Below are positions 1-11,042 of a DNA stretch of 64,000 nt, in pieces. The notes beneath the pieces were generated by a model. It ran no database searches. It was not told the DNA's origin and saw nothing but the letters and a program-made list of their open reading frames with translations. The stretch covers positions 18,809,725 to 18,873,724 of the forward strand of contig NC_056553.1 of NCBI RefSeq assembly GCF_910596095.1. Reading direction: 5' to 3'. The first letter of the stretch is position 1. Every line of letters starts with the position of its first letter. A program made the position numbers and the translations under genes. Source of the stretch: Thunnus maccoyii (Eukaryota; Chordata; Actinopteri; Scombriformes; Scombridae).

Positions 1-1019
1 CTGTGTAATGTGAAAGGGGCTGCTTGTAGTGAAGAGAATTATCACCTGACACAGCAATTCCTCTCAGCTCTCTATAGAGCTTTTTAGCTTTTTCAATTTG
101 TTTTATTGGAATTGACAAAAACAATTAGGGGTTCTGTGTTTATGTTCAATGTAAGCTCCGAAGTTGTGACCAGTTAACTGAACCATACAGTGTGAGTTTA
201 GAAGTTATTCACAGACATTTTGGCTATACAGAAAGGGAGATTGGGATTGAGTTTGGGAGAAACGTGGTGTGTAACATAGAAGATTAATTAGATCATACAG
301 TGCCAGGTAAACACATCAAACTGACTGATCTTCATTCTGATTGTTTGATTCAATCTGTAATTCCCCTTTGTCTATCACAGCCTTCTCTCTACCACATGAA
401 AAACAGTTTGTACCGTGCCCTTAAAGCAACTCCCTTTTTATTCACATAAAAACTGTTGTCATGGCTGCTTCTCAGGGAACAGTTATAAACCAGTTTAAAG
501 TACAATGAAATGAACTAAAAAAAACACCTGATACTCAGTATTGTGAAAAAAAGCTCAAACCCAAAAAAGCAGCCAGAAGCAATATTGGAAGGCAAAGTGT
601 TACTTATTTTTCTCGGTGCCAAGCAGCAGAAAAAGTTTCTTCCATTCCAACAACTTCCACTGTTGCATTATTACATTTGATCATTACAGTTGTTGAAACT
701 TGTTTGACCTTTTGTACCCTACACAGTGGATTATGCTAAGGTTCTTAAAACATTTCAGTTCCATCAAAATTATATTTAAAGTGGAACACTTATGTCATAT
801 TGGCAGATAATTACAGTACATATGAGTAATAAACACATTTAGTGAACCATTTGGCACCATAATAACATGCAATGACCGAGGTGTTGGAGGAGAAGGAAAA
901 GTGGAAGATTTTTTTTTTCTTCCATTCAAAACTTGCATTTTGATTTCTGTGCTGTACAGCAAATTTTAATTGATCTTAAATTACTTTTACACTCAGATAA
1001 AACAAAATGCATGCCATTT
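1..1019. other. AT-rich non-coding sequence
   Basis: I see no open frame with coding character, no tRNA-like structure and no repeat I recognise, only short A and T runs. Confidence 0.5.
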
Positions 1020-2220
1020 TCTAGAAAACTGAAGTTCCACTGAGGTGAATATAACTACCCTTATTGGGACATTAATTAAAAGAGTATCCTCTTATAATAC
1101 CTTGGTTTCTGGCTTGATGACAAAACATATTAATGAACTGACTAAGTCCTTAAAAGCATATAGAAATAAAGCATGTATAAGCCAGAATTGCAGAGAGTAA
1201 ATTGTTCAGTCAACCTTTTTATCCGTCATGGACTATGGCGATGTAATTTATATGCACTCTCCTGTCACTACTCTTAAACTTCTCGATGCAGTCTATTCTG
1301 CCCTTAGGTTCATAACTGGAGAAAGTTTTAGAACACATCGTTGTATTCTTTGTGAGAAAGTTGAGTGGTAGTCGTTGGCAGTGAGAAGAGAAAGGCACTG
1401 CAATCTATTTATATACAAAGCTCTCCTTGGCAAACTTCCTGGGTATCTCACATGTCTTTTTAAGTATGGATCATTGTCACACTACACTAGATCCCAAGTC
1501 AAACAAGGCACATGGACCTGCGTTATCGTTTTATGTTTCGTTTGATTGCAGTGAATTGGTCTCATCCACCTGTGTGACTATGAATCACACACCTGCAGAA
1601 TCTGGTTGATGCATAATTGACAAATACTTTTTATCACAGGAAAAAACCAATATGTTTAGTCAAGTATTAAATTGTGCATAAGTGTAATGGCCAATGATGT
1701 ATTCTTTATGAGAAAGTTGGGTTGGCAGTGAGAAGAGAAAAGCACTGCATTAAATCTATCTATAAAGCACTTATTAGAAAACTTCCTGGGTATCTCACAT
1801 CTTTTTGACTATAGATCACTGTCAAACTGCACTAGGTCCCAAGACTATTTGGTCCTCGAAAATCATCATGTTAGTACTGAGATTGGGAAACTGGCTCCAC
1901 ACAAGTGGAACATTCTGCAGAAGCTCGTAAAATTAGACAATCTTATCCCTTTTAATCAATTTAAATCTCTTTTGATTGACATAGAGCAGTGTAATGCATG
2001 TGTTTTTGAATTGATGTTGTCCTTTATGTTGATGTCTTTCGCCTGTTTGTTGTATAATCTGTTGATACTGTAATTTTTGTGTGCTTTTATTGTTTTTATA
2101 TTTACTTTTATTGTTTCTATTGTTCTTATATATGGTTTGATGTTGAAGTATACTGTAACTTTTGTGTGCTTTCATATGTACTGTAATCAGGGTGTCCTTG
2201 TAAAAGAGAGTTTATAATAA
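1020..2220 (+). mobile_element. Decayed non-LTR retrotransposon (LINE), 3' part of the reverse-transcriptase ORF
   Basis: Broken frames on the plus strand resemble the C-terminal part of fish LINE reverse transcriptases: FLSVMDYGDVIYMHS and AVYSALRFITGESFRTH near 1213-1340, then YKALLGKLPGYLT near 1420, and later KLAPHKWNILQKLVKLDNLIP and LIDIEQCNACVFEL to 2072. The segment from about 1340 to 1500 recurs at about 1697-1840, so the element is internally duplicated or made of two insertions. The end, AGGGTGTCCTTGTAAAAGAG near 2189-2210, resembles the usual 3' terminus of such elements. Stops and frameshifts make it non-functional. I cannot fix the clade from sequence alone. Confidence 0.7.
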
Positions 2221-2619
2221 TAACTGCTATGCATTTGTAAAAGCAGTTCAATTTGACCAATGGATCGTGTGACTCTCATTAATTATAGGCTAAATGTGTT
2301 GCTGATTTAGTCCAGTGGTTTCCAAAGACCCATAGCCCATAATTTAATCAGTAAATGTAATCATAGCTTATAGAACAATGGCTCCCCAATGGAGGTATGA
2401 CCTTCCCAGCTCAGTCATTACCACACAGGCAGTCAGTCCCTTGGTGCCAGTGTGAACTGAAAACACATTTCTTTAAGAAAAGCTTCAGATCCCATTGCCC
2501 ATTACTGTCTCATAAACCCTAAATTACATCTCTGCCTTCCTGTTCTCTTCTTACGCTTCACCTAATTTATAATAGAAACATTTTCTGCCTGTCTAGTCAT
2601 CCAGTTCAAAAGCTGGCTA

Positions 2620-2960
2620 TTATTCAAATATTTTTGATACCAGTACCGGTACTGATACCTTGACTTCGATACCAGTTCCTGAATGATACTTTTTTCGATA
2701 CCATTTTTATAAAATCCATTTTAACAAAAAGAAAATTACATTATGGTACAAATCTTAAGTTTTATTTTTCAGTTCCTTGGCATTTTGATACACTCAAAGC
2801 AGTTTCATAACATAAAAAATATAAATATATTTGGCATATTGCGCTGTTTGTGTTGAGAAGCTACAGCCAGATGTTCCAGACAGGTCCGCTCTTGCTTGAT
2901 ATCGAAAATTGGTACCAAATTACAAGGCATTTTTCAATACTTGAAAAATGCCCTACCCAG
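2620..2960. repeat. Probable interspersed repeat with repeated GATACCAGTACCGG-type units
   Basis: The stretch begins with several near-repeats of GATACCAGTACCGGTACTGA and ends near 2960 with similar GGTACCAAATTAC text. This unit type recurs widely in fish genomes. Boundaries are approximate. Confidence 0.4.
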
Positions 2961-3154
2961 TTCCCCTCCATCACGTGTTATAATGTTCTTTATCATATGT
3001 AAAACTTGTGTATTTCATTTGTTGTTTGGACAAGGATGCGCCATTCTCTATTGTTTGGAAGAACTGCATAAATATATGAGGGTGTTTTCAGAAGAATCCT
3101 CAAGTTCAAATCAAGCAGCCAACCTTACAAACAGACAGCAATATTAGGCAATGT

Positions 3155-3850
3155 ATTATTATCCATCTATTTTCTGCTGCTTATTCAGGTCTGGGTTGTG
3201 GCAACAGCAGACTAAGCAAGGTACACCCTTCTCACTAACTGTACTACAGGTCTTCCTGTTGGATCCCCACAACTGCCCAGTGCCTCTCACCCTGGGAAAG
3301 CAGAGAGTCAAGAGTTCAGCCCTTATCTAGGAGTTTGGCTCCAGAACTGGTGCTGTACATAGAGGTAATGGAAACCATATCTAGTTGGCATGGCTCCACC
3401 TACCACACTACCTCCGGCTCCTTCCTCACCAGAGATGACATTCCATGTCCCTAGAAGTAATTTGTGCCCAAACCTCAGCCTGCTGCCCAATTGGCAGCGC
3501 ATCCTGCCCTCATGAGTTATGGGCCTTTATTGGTGGTAGTTCTATGTTGCTTCTATGAGCTGAATCACCTGGGCCCCACAGATATAGGCCTGGCCACTAG
3601 GCGTCCACTGGTGAGTTCCCCTCTCTGGTCTGGCTCCAGAGGGGGCCCTGGTTTCCCTAGTTTGGATGAGGTTACTTCAACCCAAAGAATCAGATTCATA
3701 GAGGTCTTTTGAACTGTTCTTAGTCTGGCCCCTCACCTGATACAGTTTGCCTTAGGAGACCAGGTGGAATTGCCCCTGACAACAACACTGCTCTGAGGAT
3801 CACAGGGATGCGTAAACCCCTCCACCGCTATATGTTGGCGATTCGCGGAC
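3155..3850. repeat. Probable decayed retroelement-type interspersed repeat
   Basis: This block is more GC-rich than its neighbours. It ends in a gene-like but stop-ridden passage with GGATGCGTAAACCCCTCCAC near 3810, a string I associate with a dispersed teleost repeat family. No intact frame remains; a short open stretch at 3464-3712 has no recognisable domain. Family and boundaries need a repeat-library search. Confidence 0.4.
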
Positions 3851-5749
3851 AAGAGCTCATAGCACCTGATATTAAATTTATTTTATTTACAATCATTTTG
3901 AATTGAATAATAAAGATTGCCAATTTGTGATTGGCATTTGGCATTCTGTAGTCTAAATACATTCTGTAGTCTTTCTGACTTATTGATTGATCAAAAAGTA
4001 TTATTGCCAGTTCCAGCCCTATTTTAATCCAAAACACCATTGCAGAAAAAACTAAAAAGGCTGACTGAAAAGAGAAATGACTTTAGAAAAAGTGGAACAA
4101 TTGCTTTTCATGCTTTTATTTGGTGGTTGTTGCTACTTCAGTTGTGACAAGTCATTGCAGAGGCTAAATGGCTGAGTTTCTTGAAAGTGGTGGAATTCCC
4201 CATGGTGCTTCTCATCTCCAGTCATTCCTCTCCTGCTGCCTCCCAACTGTCCTCTTCTCCTTCCTTTCTCCTTTCCTCCTCTCCACTCTTGTATTTTCTT
4301 CCCTCTGCTTAATTTGTCCAACTCTACATGTAGAAAGAGCTCTTCAGCTGAGGAGCAGAGATGTGGGGGAGAGAATGAATTATAGATGGATGAATAGAGA
4401 CTGAATAATTAAAAGAAACAGAGGCAGATGGGACTGCTTTTGGGCAATCAGGCAGTTCTCCTGATATTCAAGTTCAATTCATCTGACAGAAAATGCAGTT
4501 GGTAGATCCAGCGTGGTATGATGGTATGTATGTGTGCACACTTACTTGCATACATATACATTCATGTGCTTGCTCAGACATCCACGTGTAATGATTGTCC
4601 AGGCGTGAGCGGGCAGACAGACTCTCCATGTTTGTTTTGCCTCCCGCCTCCCTGCAGCTAAATCTGGTAGACACACAGACAAAACCGTCCGGTTGCTTGA
4701 TGTATTCAAATGGCTTTGGTGAATAGAATGAATAATAGATGGTGATTGTATGTGTTTTTTGTGTCAGTATGATAGAGAGCGGTGGCAGGGAATGTGCCTG
4801 TCTGAAGCAATAACATCAAAGCTTTCTGTGACTATGGAGTAGTTGTGAAAACAAACAGCAGAAGAGTTGTAACTGCCTGTCAACCTGCCAACCAGTCTGT
4901 CTGAATATCTCACTGCCTGTTGGTCTGCCTGTCTCCATATCTCTCCCTCTCTCTATGTGGGAATTTTGAGAGTATAAAGCGGTTGAATATTGACTATAGT
5001 GGTCTTTGAAGTGATGTCCAATACATAAGAGAATGACACAAGCGTTGTATATTACATTGTAAATCAGTGTTTCAAACAGCAAACAGCATTTAAATGAGTG
5101 AAACTGCACCATGAGAACAAACACAGGTTGAACAATATCAAACAATCAAAAGGTTAATTAGGTTACATAACCTAATTTACTGTTTCATTTTGCTATTTTG
5201 ATGTGCAGACATTGAAATAGTAGTGTCTCAATGCAATGCAGGGAACATTAACTTTTTCAGCTTCAGTGATTAAAGTAGCCTATATACTGCTATAAAAGAA
5301 GCTCATTTGATTAATTATTCCCTTAAGCAAAGTTTACCCCAATTGTGAAGCAGTGCAGTCAACAGCTAGTCTAGCACCACAGATAGGAGGTGTAAATGTC
5401 TTGCTTTTCAGGGAATCCAAGCTGAATACATCTGCAGTACTACCCATTAGACTGGCCAACTGTGAAGTACATGGAGACAATAGAGACAAAGAGGAAAGTA
5501 GGGTTAACTTTCTCCGTTGACATCCCGCTGTGGAGACAATGAAGACATGAAGACAGGAAAAGGATGGCAAAGTCTGCCAGAAAACTGCTTTCTCTCCAAT
5601 ACAGTAAAAGTCCTCAGAGGTTACTGTGAAAACAACACATAGCTTTTGATCAGATTGCAACCTGCAACTTGAACTTTGAACTTTGCCGGGAAAAGTCACC
5701 GCTAACCTGCTGTTACTGTGATTTTATGTTCACAAACGTGTATATATAC

Positions 5750-5751
<2 letters not shown>
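3851..5751. other. Non-coding stretch, nothing recognised
   Basis: Short random frames only, with no splice-bounded exon, RNA gene or repeat that I can name. Confidence 0.45.

Positions 5752-5780
<29 letters not shown>
5752..5780. repeat. (TG)n microsatellite
   Basis: Uninterrupted alternation of T and G over about 29 bases. Confidence 0.9.
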
Positions 5781-6669
5781 TTTGCCCCACCAGATAGAGC
5801 AGTGATGATGATAGGGTAATTAGGTTGCCGATGTGGCTGCCTGCTTGCAGAATAGGTCAGAGACATCAATCACAGAAAGCTCCGCAATTCAGGCCTGCTG
5901 GGAGACGCTGTGTGTTTATGTGCATGAGACACAGAGAGATGTGCTCATACGGGTGTGGGCTCGCTCTCTATGTAATTACAGAAGCAATGTTTGCCCAGTC
6001 TGAAGATGTGTTCACAATGCAGCAAGAAAGCCACATCACACACAAAACCACCACCTTTCTTTTCTTTTTTTATTTCTGTACATTCATCTAATTTCATCTC
6101 ATCACTTCTCATAACTGTCACTGTGAATAGAGGAAGCCAAACCAACACCTATTATATAAAGAAATACTTTTTTAAGATACACCACACTTTGACTCTAGTC
6201 CTATTGGGACAGTTTCCCTGAGAAACTATTAATTCAAGGAGAAGAGAGTCCTCATCCTTGAAGCTTTCTCTCATAAAAGTGAACTTAAATCCTGCATTTG
6301 TGTAGCTGGTCTATCAGTCACTCACACTCTCCTCTAAGCCTCTTTGGAGCAGTCAAAATCATTTTCTTCAGTGGTTAGCCTTTTTCAGATTGTTTCTGTC
6401 TTGATGATTCACGTAATTTCCAAAATAAAATATCATCTTGTATTCAGGCAGTGCACTGTACTGTTTCCATAACTGTTTTCAGTCACCATGACAGCTGCTG
6501 TTTAAGCCTCCAAAAGGGCTTACTGCTGTTTTTTCTCTTTCTTTTATTTTTTCTTGTTCCCACGTTCTCATGCTCCCGCATGTTGACGTGGCATTTCATA
6601 GTCAGCCATTAGCATGACTCATGTTGTTTAGCAGGGGACTGATGAAGAGACACAACGCTGTCAACACTA

Positions 6670-7975
6670 TGGATGGAGATGTCAGAATCTCATAAATTCA
6701 ACAAGCAAGTTTTAGTTGACTAAATATCAGAGGATTTTAGTCGAGTAAATCTACAGAAGAATTAGTGAACTAAGATCTAACAGATTTAGTTTAAGTATAA
6801 AGCATTATTTAAACATTTCTCTAAAACTCAATATGATGTCCTGGAGGAAACATCTATTTACCTGTTATTATGGAATGATATTAAGGTTTGATCGTGCAAT
6901 ACAGACAGTTTTAACGGTTGTGATATGAAACATATCTTTATTTATCTTCAAATCAAATACAAATAAAACCAAGTCTCATATAAAAGAATCAAGAATATAG
7001 ACTTGCTTTTTCGCAAAAGACCATCTCAAACAACAACAAAATAACATCAATGAGCATTATGCCCACTCTCCCTGAATAATTAGATATACTCTAGTGTCTC
7101 CATCATCAGAACAAAGTCCTCATCTTCAGTCGTTGTGACTAGTAATTCTGTGTGCCCAATTCATTTTGCTACGCCCTGCTCCGTGGTATGTTGTTCTTTA
7201 GAGTCACTTTTGTAATTTGAAGCACTTAGAAGAGCTGTTGAAATGTTCTGCTGGGATGCACTACCTTAATTTGCACTCAGTGGCCCATTCTCGTCATTGA
7301 AGGTCTTTTGTATCTGTGAGGTTGAACAAGGGGAAAAAAATCAAGTTGATTTTTCTCTCTCACCCCCTAACCTCCCTTCCCCTCTCTCACTCATACACAT
7401 GCACACACACAGCTCCAAGTTGTCTCTATGCTACATTTCTGCTCTTTTCTCCCGTCATATGTCTAACATTAAGTTAACATGAACATTAAGTTTAATATTA
7501 CATTTTTTTGACACGTCAGTGTGGTACTGAGAGCTCGATGTAAACATTTCTTCAGACGTGCATTCTTCTGTTTGTATTTGTTTCAGTTTGAGGACAGAGA
7601 AACTTTACACTTATTATGTTTAGCATGTCGTTCAATCTTTTAATTTATGATCTAAGATTAGCTACTCTGGGTCATTCACTTCTCTAAACAGTACAGGACA
7701 GCGGTGGTTTCTTTTAGCTTGTATTGTGCTACAAGGTTGGCGAAAACACACCAGCTGGGGTTAGCTAATAAAATAACATTAGCTTGCGCTTACCTTTGCT
7801 TGAATTTCAGGATGACTTGTCTGCAAATGTCGCTTCAAGTTCGTTGTTTTTACCAGTGATTGTCGCTGCACACAGTTTACAAAGGGTCTTGTGAAAGTCA
7901 GTGAAAAAATGTCACTGACAAAAACTATGACAAAAATTATTTGTCAACGAAATTAACACTGCTGCAAGCAGCAGC
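6670..7975 (-). mobile_element. Decayed hAT-type DNA transposon with broken BED zinc-finger exon
   Basis: The right end, read on the minus strand, starts CAGTGTTAATTTCGTTGAC and continues with TTTGTCATAG-type repeats. The left end carries degraded TTTTAGTCGACTAAA-like repeats. Both are typical of a dispersed fish hAT family. On the minus strand at about 7792-7890 a BED-type finger can be read: KTLCKLCAATITGKN, then a one-base frameshift, then TNLKRHLQTSHPEIQAK and a GTAAGC donor. C-x2-C and H-x5-H spacing fits a BED domain. The element is non-functional and its exact ends are unsure. Confidence 0.6.
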
Positions 7976-8289
7976 TCAACAGGACCAGTAAAGCATATCC
8001 AGTAGGGTAGAGTAGCATGCAAACGGGTACAATACTTCCTACCCACCCACCAAGCAATTTTAATTAATGATCAAACAAAGTGTGCAGATATACTGTATGA
8101 ATCATTTCCTGTGTGAGAGCTTTTTCTGACAGCTCCATTCACAAGTCCTGCCAGAGCTTGGAGAATTAAGATTTTGTTGAATAGAAATTGTAACACCATC
8201 TCACAAACTCAACATGTTGAATGAAGATGGTGACAAATTAAGGAAAAACCTGAATAAATGAGTAGGAAAACAAAATAAATGCAGATGTT

Positions 8290-8625
8290 TTCACACAGGT
8301 CATAGGCGGGTCACTGAATGTTTTGATGAGTATGAGAATGATCTGAATCATATGCTATGGCCCTCACAGTCAACAAATCTCAATCCAATTATTTTGGACT
8401 GATGTGTCAGACAGCGCTCTCCACTGCCATTATCAAAACACCAATTGAGGGAATATATTTTTGAAGAATGGTGTGCATACCTCCCATAGAGTTTCAGAGA
8501 CTTGGAGAATCTACGCCAAGCAGCAATGAAGGTGTTCTGGAGGCTTGTGATGGTCCGACACCTTACTATGACACTTTATGTTGGTTTTTCCTCTATTTTG
8601 TCACCCATATATATGTTTTATATAA
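8290..8625 (+). mobile_element. Decayed Tc1/mariner transposon, 3' part of transposase
   Basis: Plus-strand frames give [13 protein letters not shown] (Tc1 transposases carry WPSQSPDLNPIE, with the second catalytic Asp), then [22 protein letters not shown]. The catalytic Asp is replaced by Asn here and the following text is frameshifted, so this is a dead copy. Confidence 0.7.
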
Positions 8626-10039
8626 GGTGAAGATTGGATTAAAAGAGTTTATAAAGAAGCAAAAAGGGATTGTGACAACAGATGATATGTCAGTGTATAT
8701 TCCAGATAATAGAGTAGAACACAGTCCACATTTTAATGCAGACCATTTGGACTGGATCAACAATAGACCTGTTAGCAATTATGGATTGGGACTTCAAGCG
8801 GGCGAAATTGGCTAGAATATATTCATCAGACAACATGGTTATTGACCAAAAAATGACCTCAACTTCGATCTGATCGGGCCACTCAAAAAACTAAATGAAC
8901 ACATTGATGCATTGAACAATCCACTGAGCAATTTTGATCATGATTGGGGAAAGCTATGCATAAATACGGATCACTTTCATGGATATGGATCACATGCTGC
9001 CCATTCATTGATGTAATGAATTTAATTACTTGTACCTATCCATCATGCAAAAAGTAGATTACAAAACAAATGTCTCTCATGAGTTTCCAGAGTCCAGTTT
9101 AAGTCTTCAGCTGTTTTTTTTTGTATCAGAAAACCAAAAGGTATTTAAAATATTCCTCCATATGTAACATTTCTGTACCAAAGTCTAATGTTGGATTCCC
9201 TTTGTGCAGCTCACATCATCAACATTTTAAAAGTCAGGTGGTGAGCTCCTTCTTCCACCCTGCAGCTTACCCACCTGCCAAGTCGAGCATGGCTTGTCAA
9301 TGATGAATCCTCCAACATTGAGGACCTCTGTCCTCTCCAACCGAGTCATGCATGACTTTTGCTGAGCTCTGCCTCATAGCTCCAAGGTTATTTTAAAAGG
9401 TTCAATGCAAGACAAGCTCAAAGAGCCTGCATGCTAAATCAGTGCTCATACATCTAGTCACACTGAGGCCAACAGGGAATAAGCTGCCTGTGGTATCTGC
9501 ACTTGACTTCCTTCTGATGGTGTTCTTGCATTTGTAAGCATAATGTAATACTTAGTTTATGGTTATTGCACCTCATATGAGACACGATGAGCTCAGTTTG
9601 TCAGTTATACTGGAGCCAAAGTTAGCGGCATTATGCTGAGATGTGCTGTTTGAATCTTTTTAAACAATATTCATGGGACTATGGAGGGTTTTCCTTTACT
9701 TCCGAAGTCTCAGAAGGACCACATGTGTTTTTTTGCAGCCACCAAAATGGAAATGAGAAGTACACTATGGATTTAATTTTCTTTCCTGCATAATGATCTA
9801 AACAGTTGGGAATCATGACTTAAAAGGGATGCTGTGTATACAGTATATACAGTATACAGTATATCTATGAACAAATGGGGAAAAAGCATTTCAGAAAAGG
9901 GTTAAATGTCCAGACAAGTAATATATATTATATGTATAACAAACTACACAACATGAATTGTCTGCTACTTGCACTGAATGAAGACACCTCACTAATTAGA
10001 TTTCTGGGACCTCCACTTCATTGGCTTTGCTCCCTTTGA
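8626..10039. other. Non-coding stretch, nothing recognised
   Basis: A 115-codon frame that begins in the Tc1 remnant runs on to 8815 but shows no known domain. The rest is AT-rich sequence with ATACAGTATA-type short repeats near 9840-9865. Confidence 0.4.
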
Positions 10040-10165
10040 GAAACAGTAGTCGACATTTTTCACCATTTTCTGACATTTTATAGACCAAACGACTTATCGA
10101 TTAATCGAGAAAATAATTGACATACTAATCGATAATGACAATAATTGTTAGTTGCAGCCGTACCA
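10040..10165. repeat. Interspersed palindromic repeat with ATCGATTAATCG core
   Basis: The text TTATCGATTAATCGAGAAAA followed by TAATCGATAATGACAATAAT and TAGTTGCAGCC belongs to a repeat seen widely in teleost genomes. The ATCGAT units are self-complementary. Confidence 0.55.
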
Positions 10166-10179
10166 AATACCATTCAAAA

Positions 10180-10385
10180 CTAATGACATTCCCATCAGCC
10201 TCAACTGTACTTTGTGTTTAGTGCTAACAACTAATGTTAGTATACTAACAGGCTAGACTAAGATGGCGAACGTGGTAAACACTCTACAGTATCTGCTAAA
10301 TATCATCATGTTGCTGTGGTAACATTAGCATTTAGCTCAGATTTAGCCTCATTGAGCCACTAGTGTGGCTGTAGACTCTGTTTTG
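10180..10385. repeat. Interspersed repeat rich in GCTAAC/TTAGCAT units
   Basis: Repeated GCTAACA, TTAGCATTTAGC and the end TGTGGCTGTAGACTCTG mark a dispersed teleost repeat. A related GCTAACATG-rich stretch is at 41740-42000. Confidence 0.5.
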
Positions 10386-10906
10386 CATTTTTCAAATGGC
10401 ATAATTTTTGCTGTTTCATTTGCTACTTCAAAAGCAATAATGGATTTACATTATTAGTGATTCTTTTTGATTTTTGGATTTCTATGGCAACAGAAAGCTA
10501 TTGTCCTTCTCTAGCACTTTATTTGTTGTAATAAAATATTTCACTGTTCTGAATACTTCACAGCTCAGTGGATAAATAAAACCCTAAAACAGCAAAGCTA
10601 TGCTATTCTTAAAACCCCAAGGTCAGGCCGTGAGGAGTGCTTGGTCTTCATTCTGCTTTCACAGTAAACAAACATCTCTAATTAATTCAGGCTTTAACTG
10701 CTATTTTTATACAACTCAGTGACACTTACAGTATCATAAATTTTCCAGTGATAATAATAATTGCTCCTTTAATCCTTCCATATATTTGTAATTAATGGGT
10801 GGAAAAGTTTATCATTTTGAGTACAGGGATGACTTGAATTATTCTTGGGGGCAAAAATCATTTTCTGAAGTGTCAAGGATTTGTGGCTACTTGATGTACG
10901 TGTTCA

Positions 10907-10909
10907 CGT

Positions 10910-10940
<31 letters not shown>

Positions 10941-11042
10941 TGTACAGCAAGGAGCTGAGCAGACAGAAGATAACAATTGTGTAAGCAGGGTGGCAGATTC
11001 ATTTGTGTGGTGCAGGGTGTGTGTGTGTGTGTGTGTGTGTGT
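10907..11042. repeat. (CA)n and (GT)n microsatellites about 80 bases apart
   Basis: A CA run at about 10910-10936 and a GT run at about 11018-11042 are mutually complementary and could pair as a hairpin. A GAGA run follows. Confidence 0.85.

Noticed and set aside
8468..8815. 115-codon plus-strand frame
   Set aside because: Its first part is the Tc1 transposase remnant in a wrong frame; the rest has no known domain.
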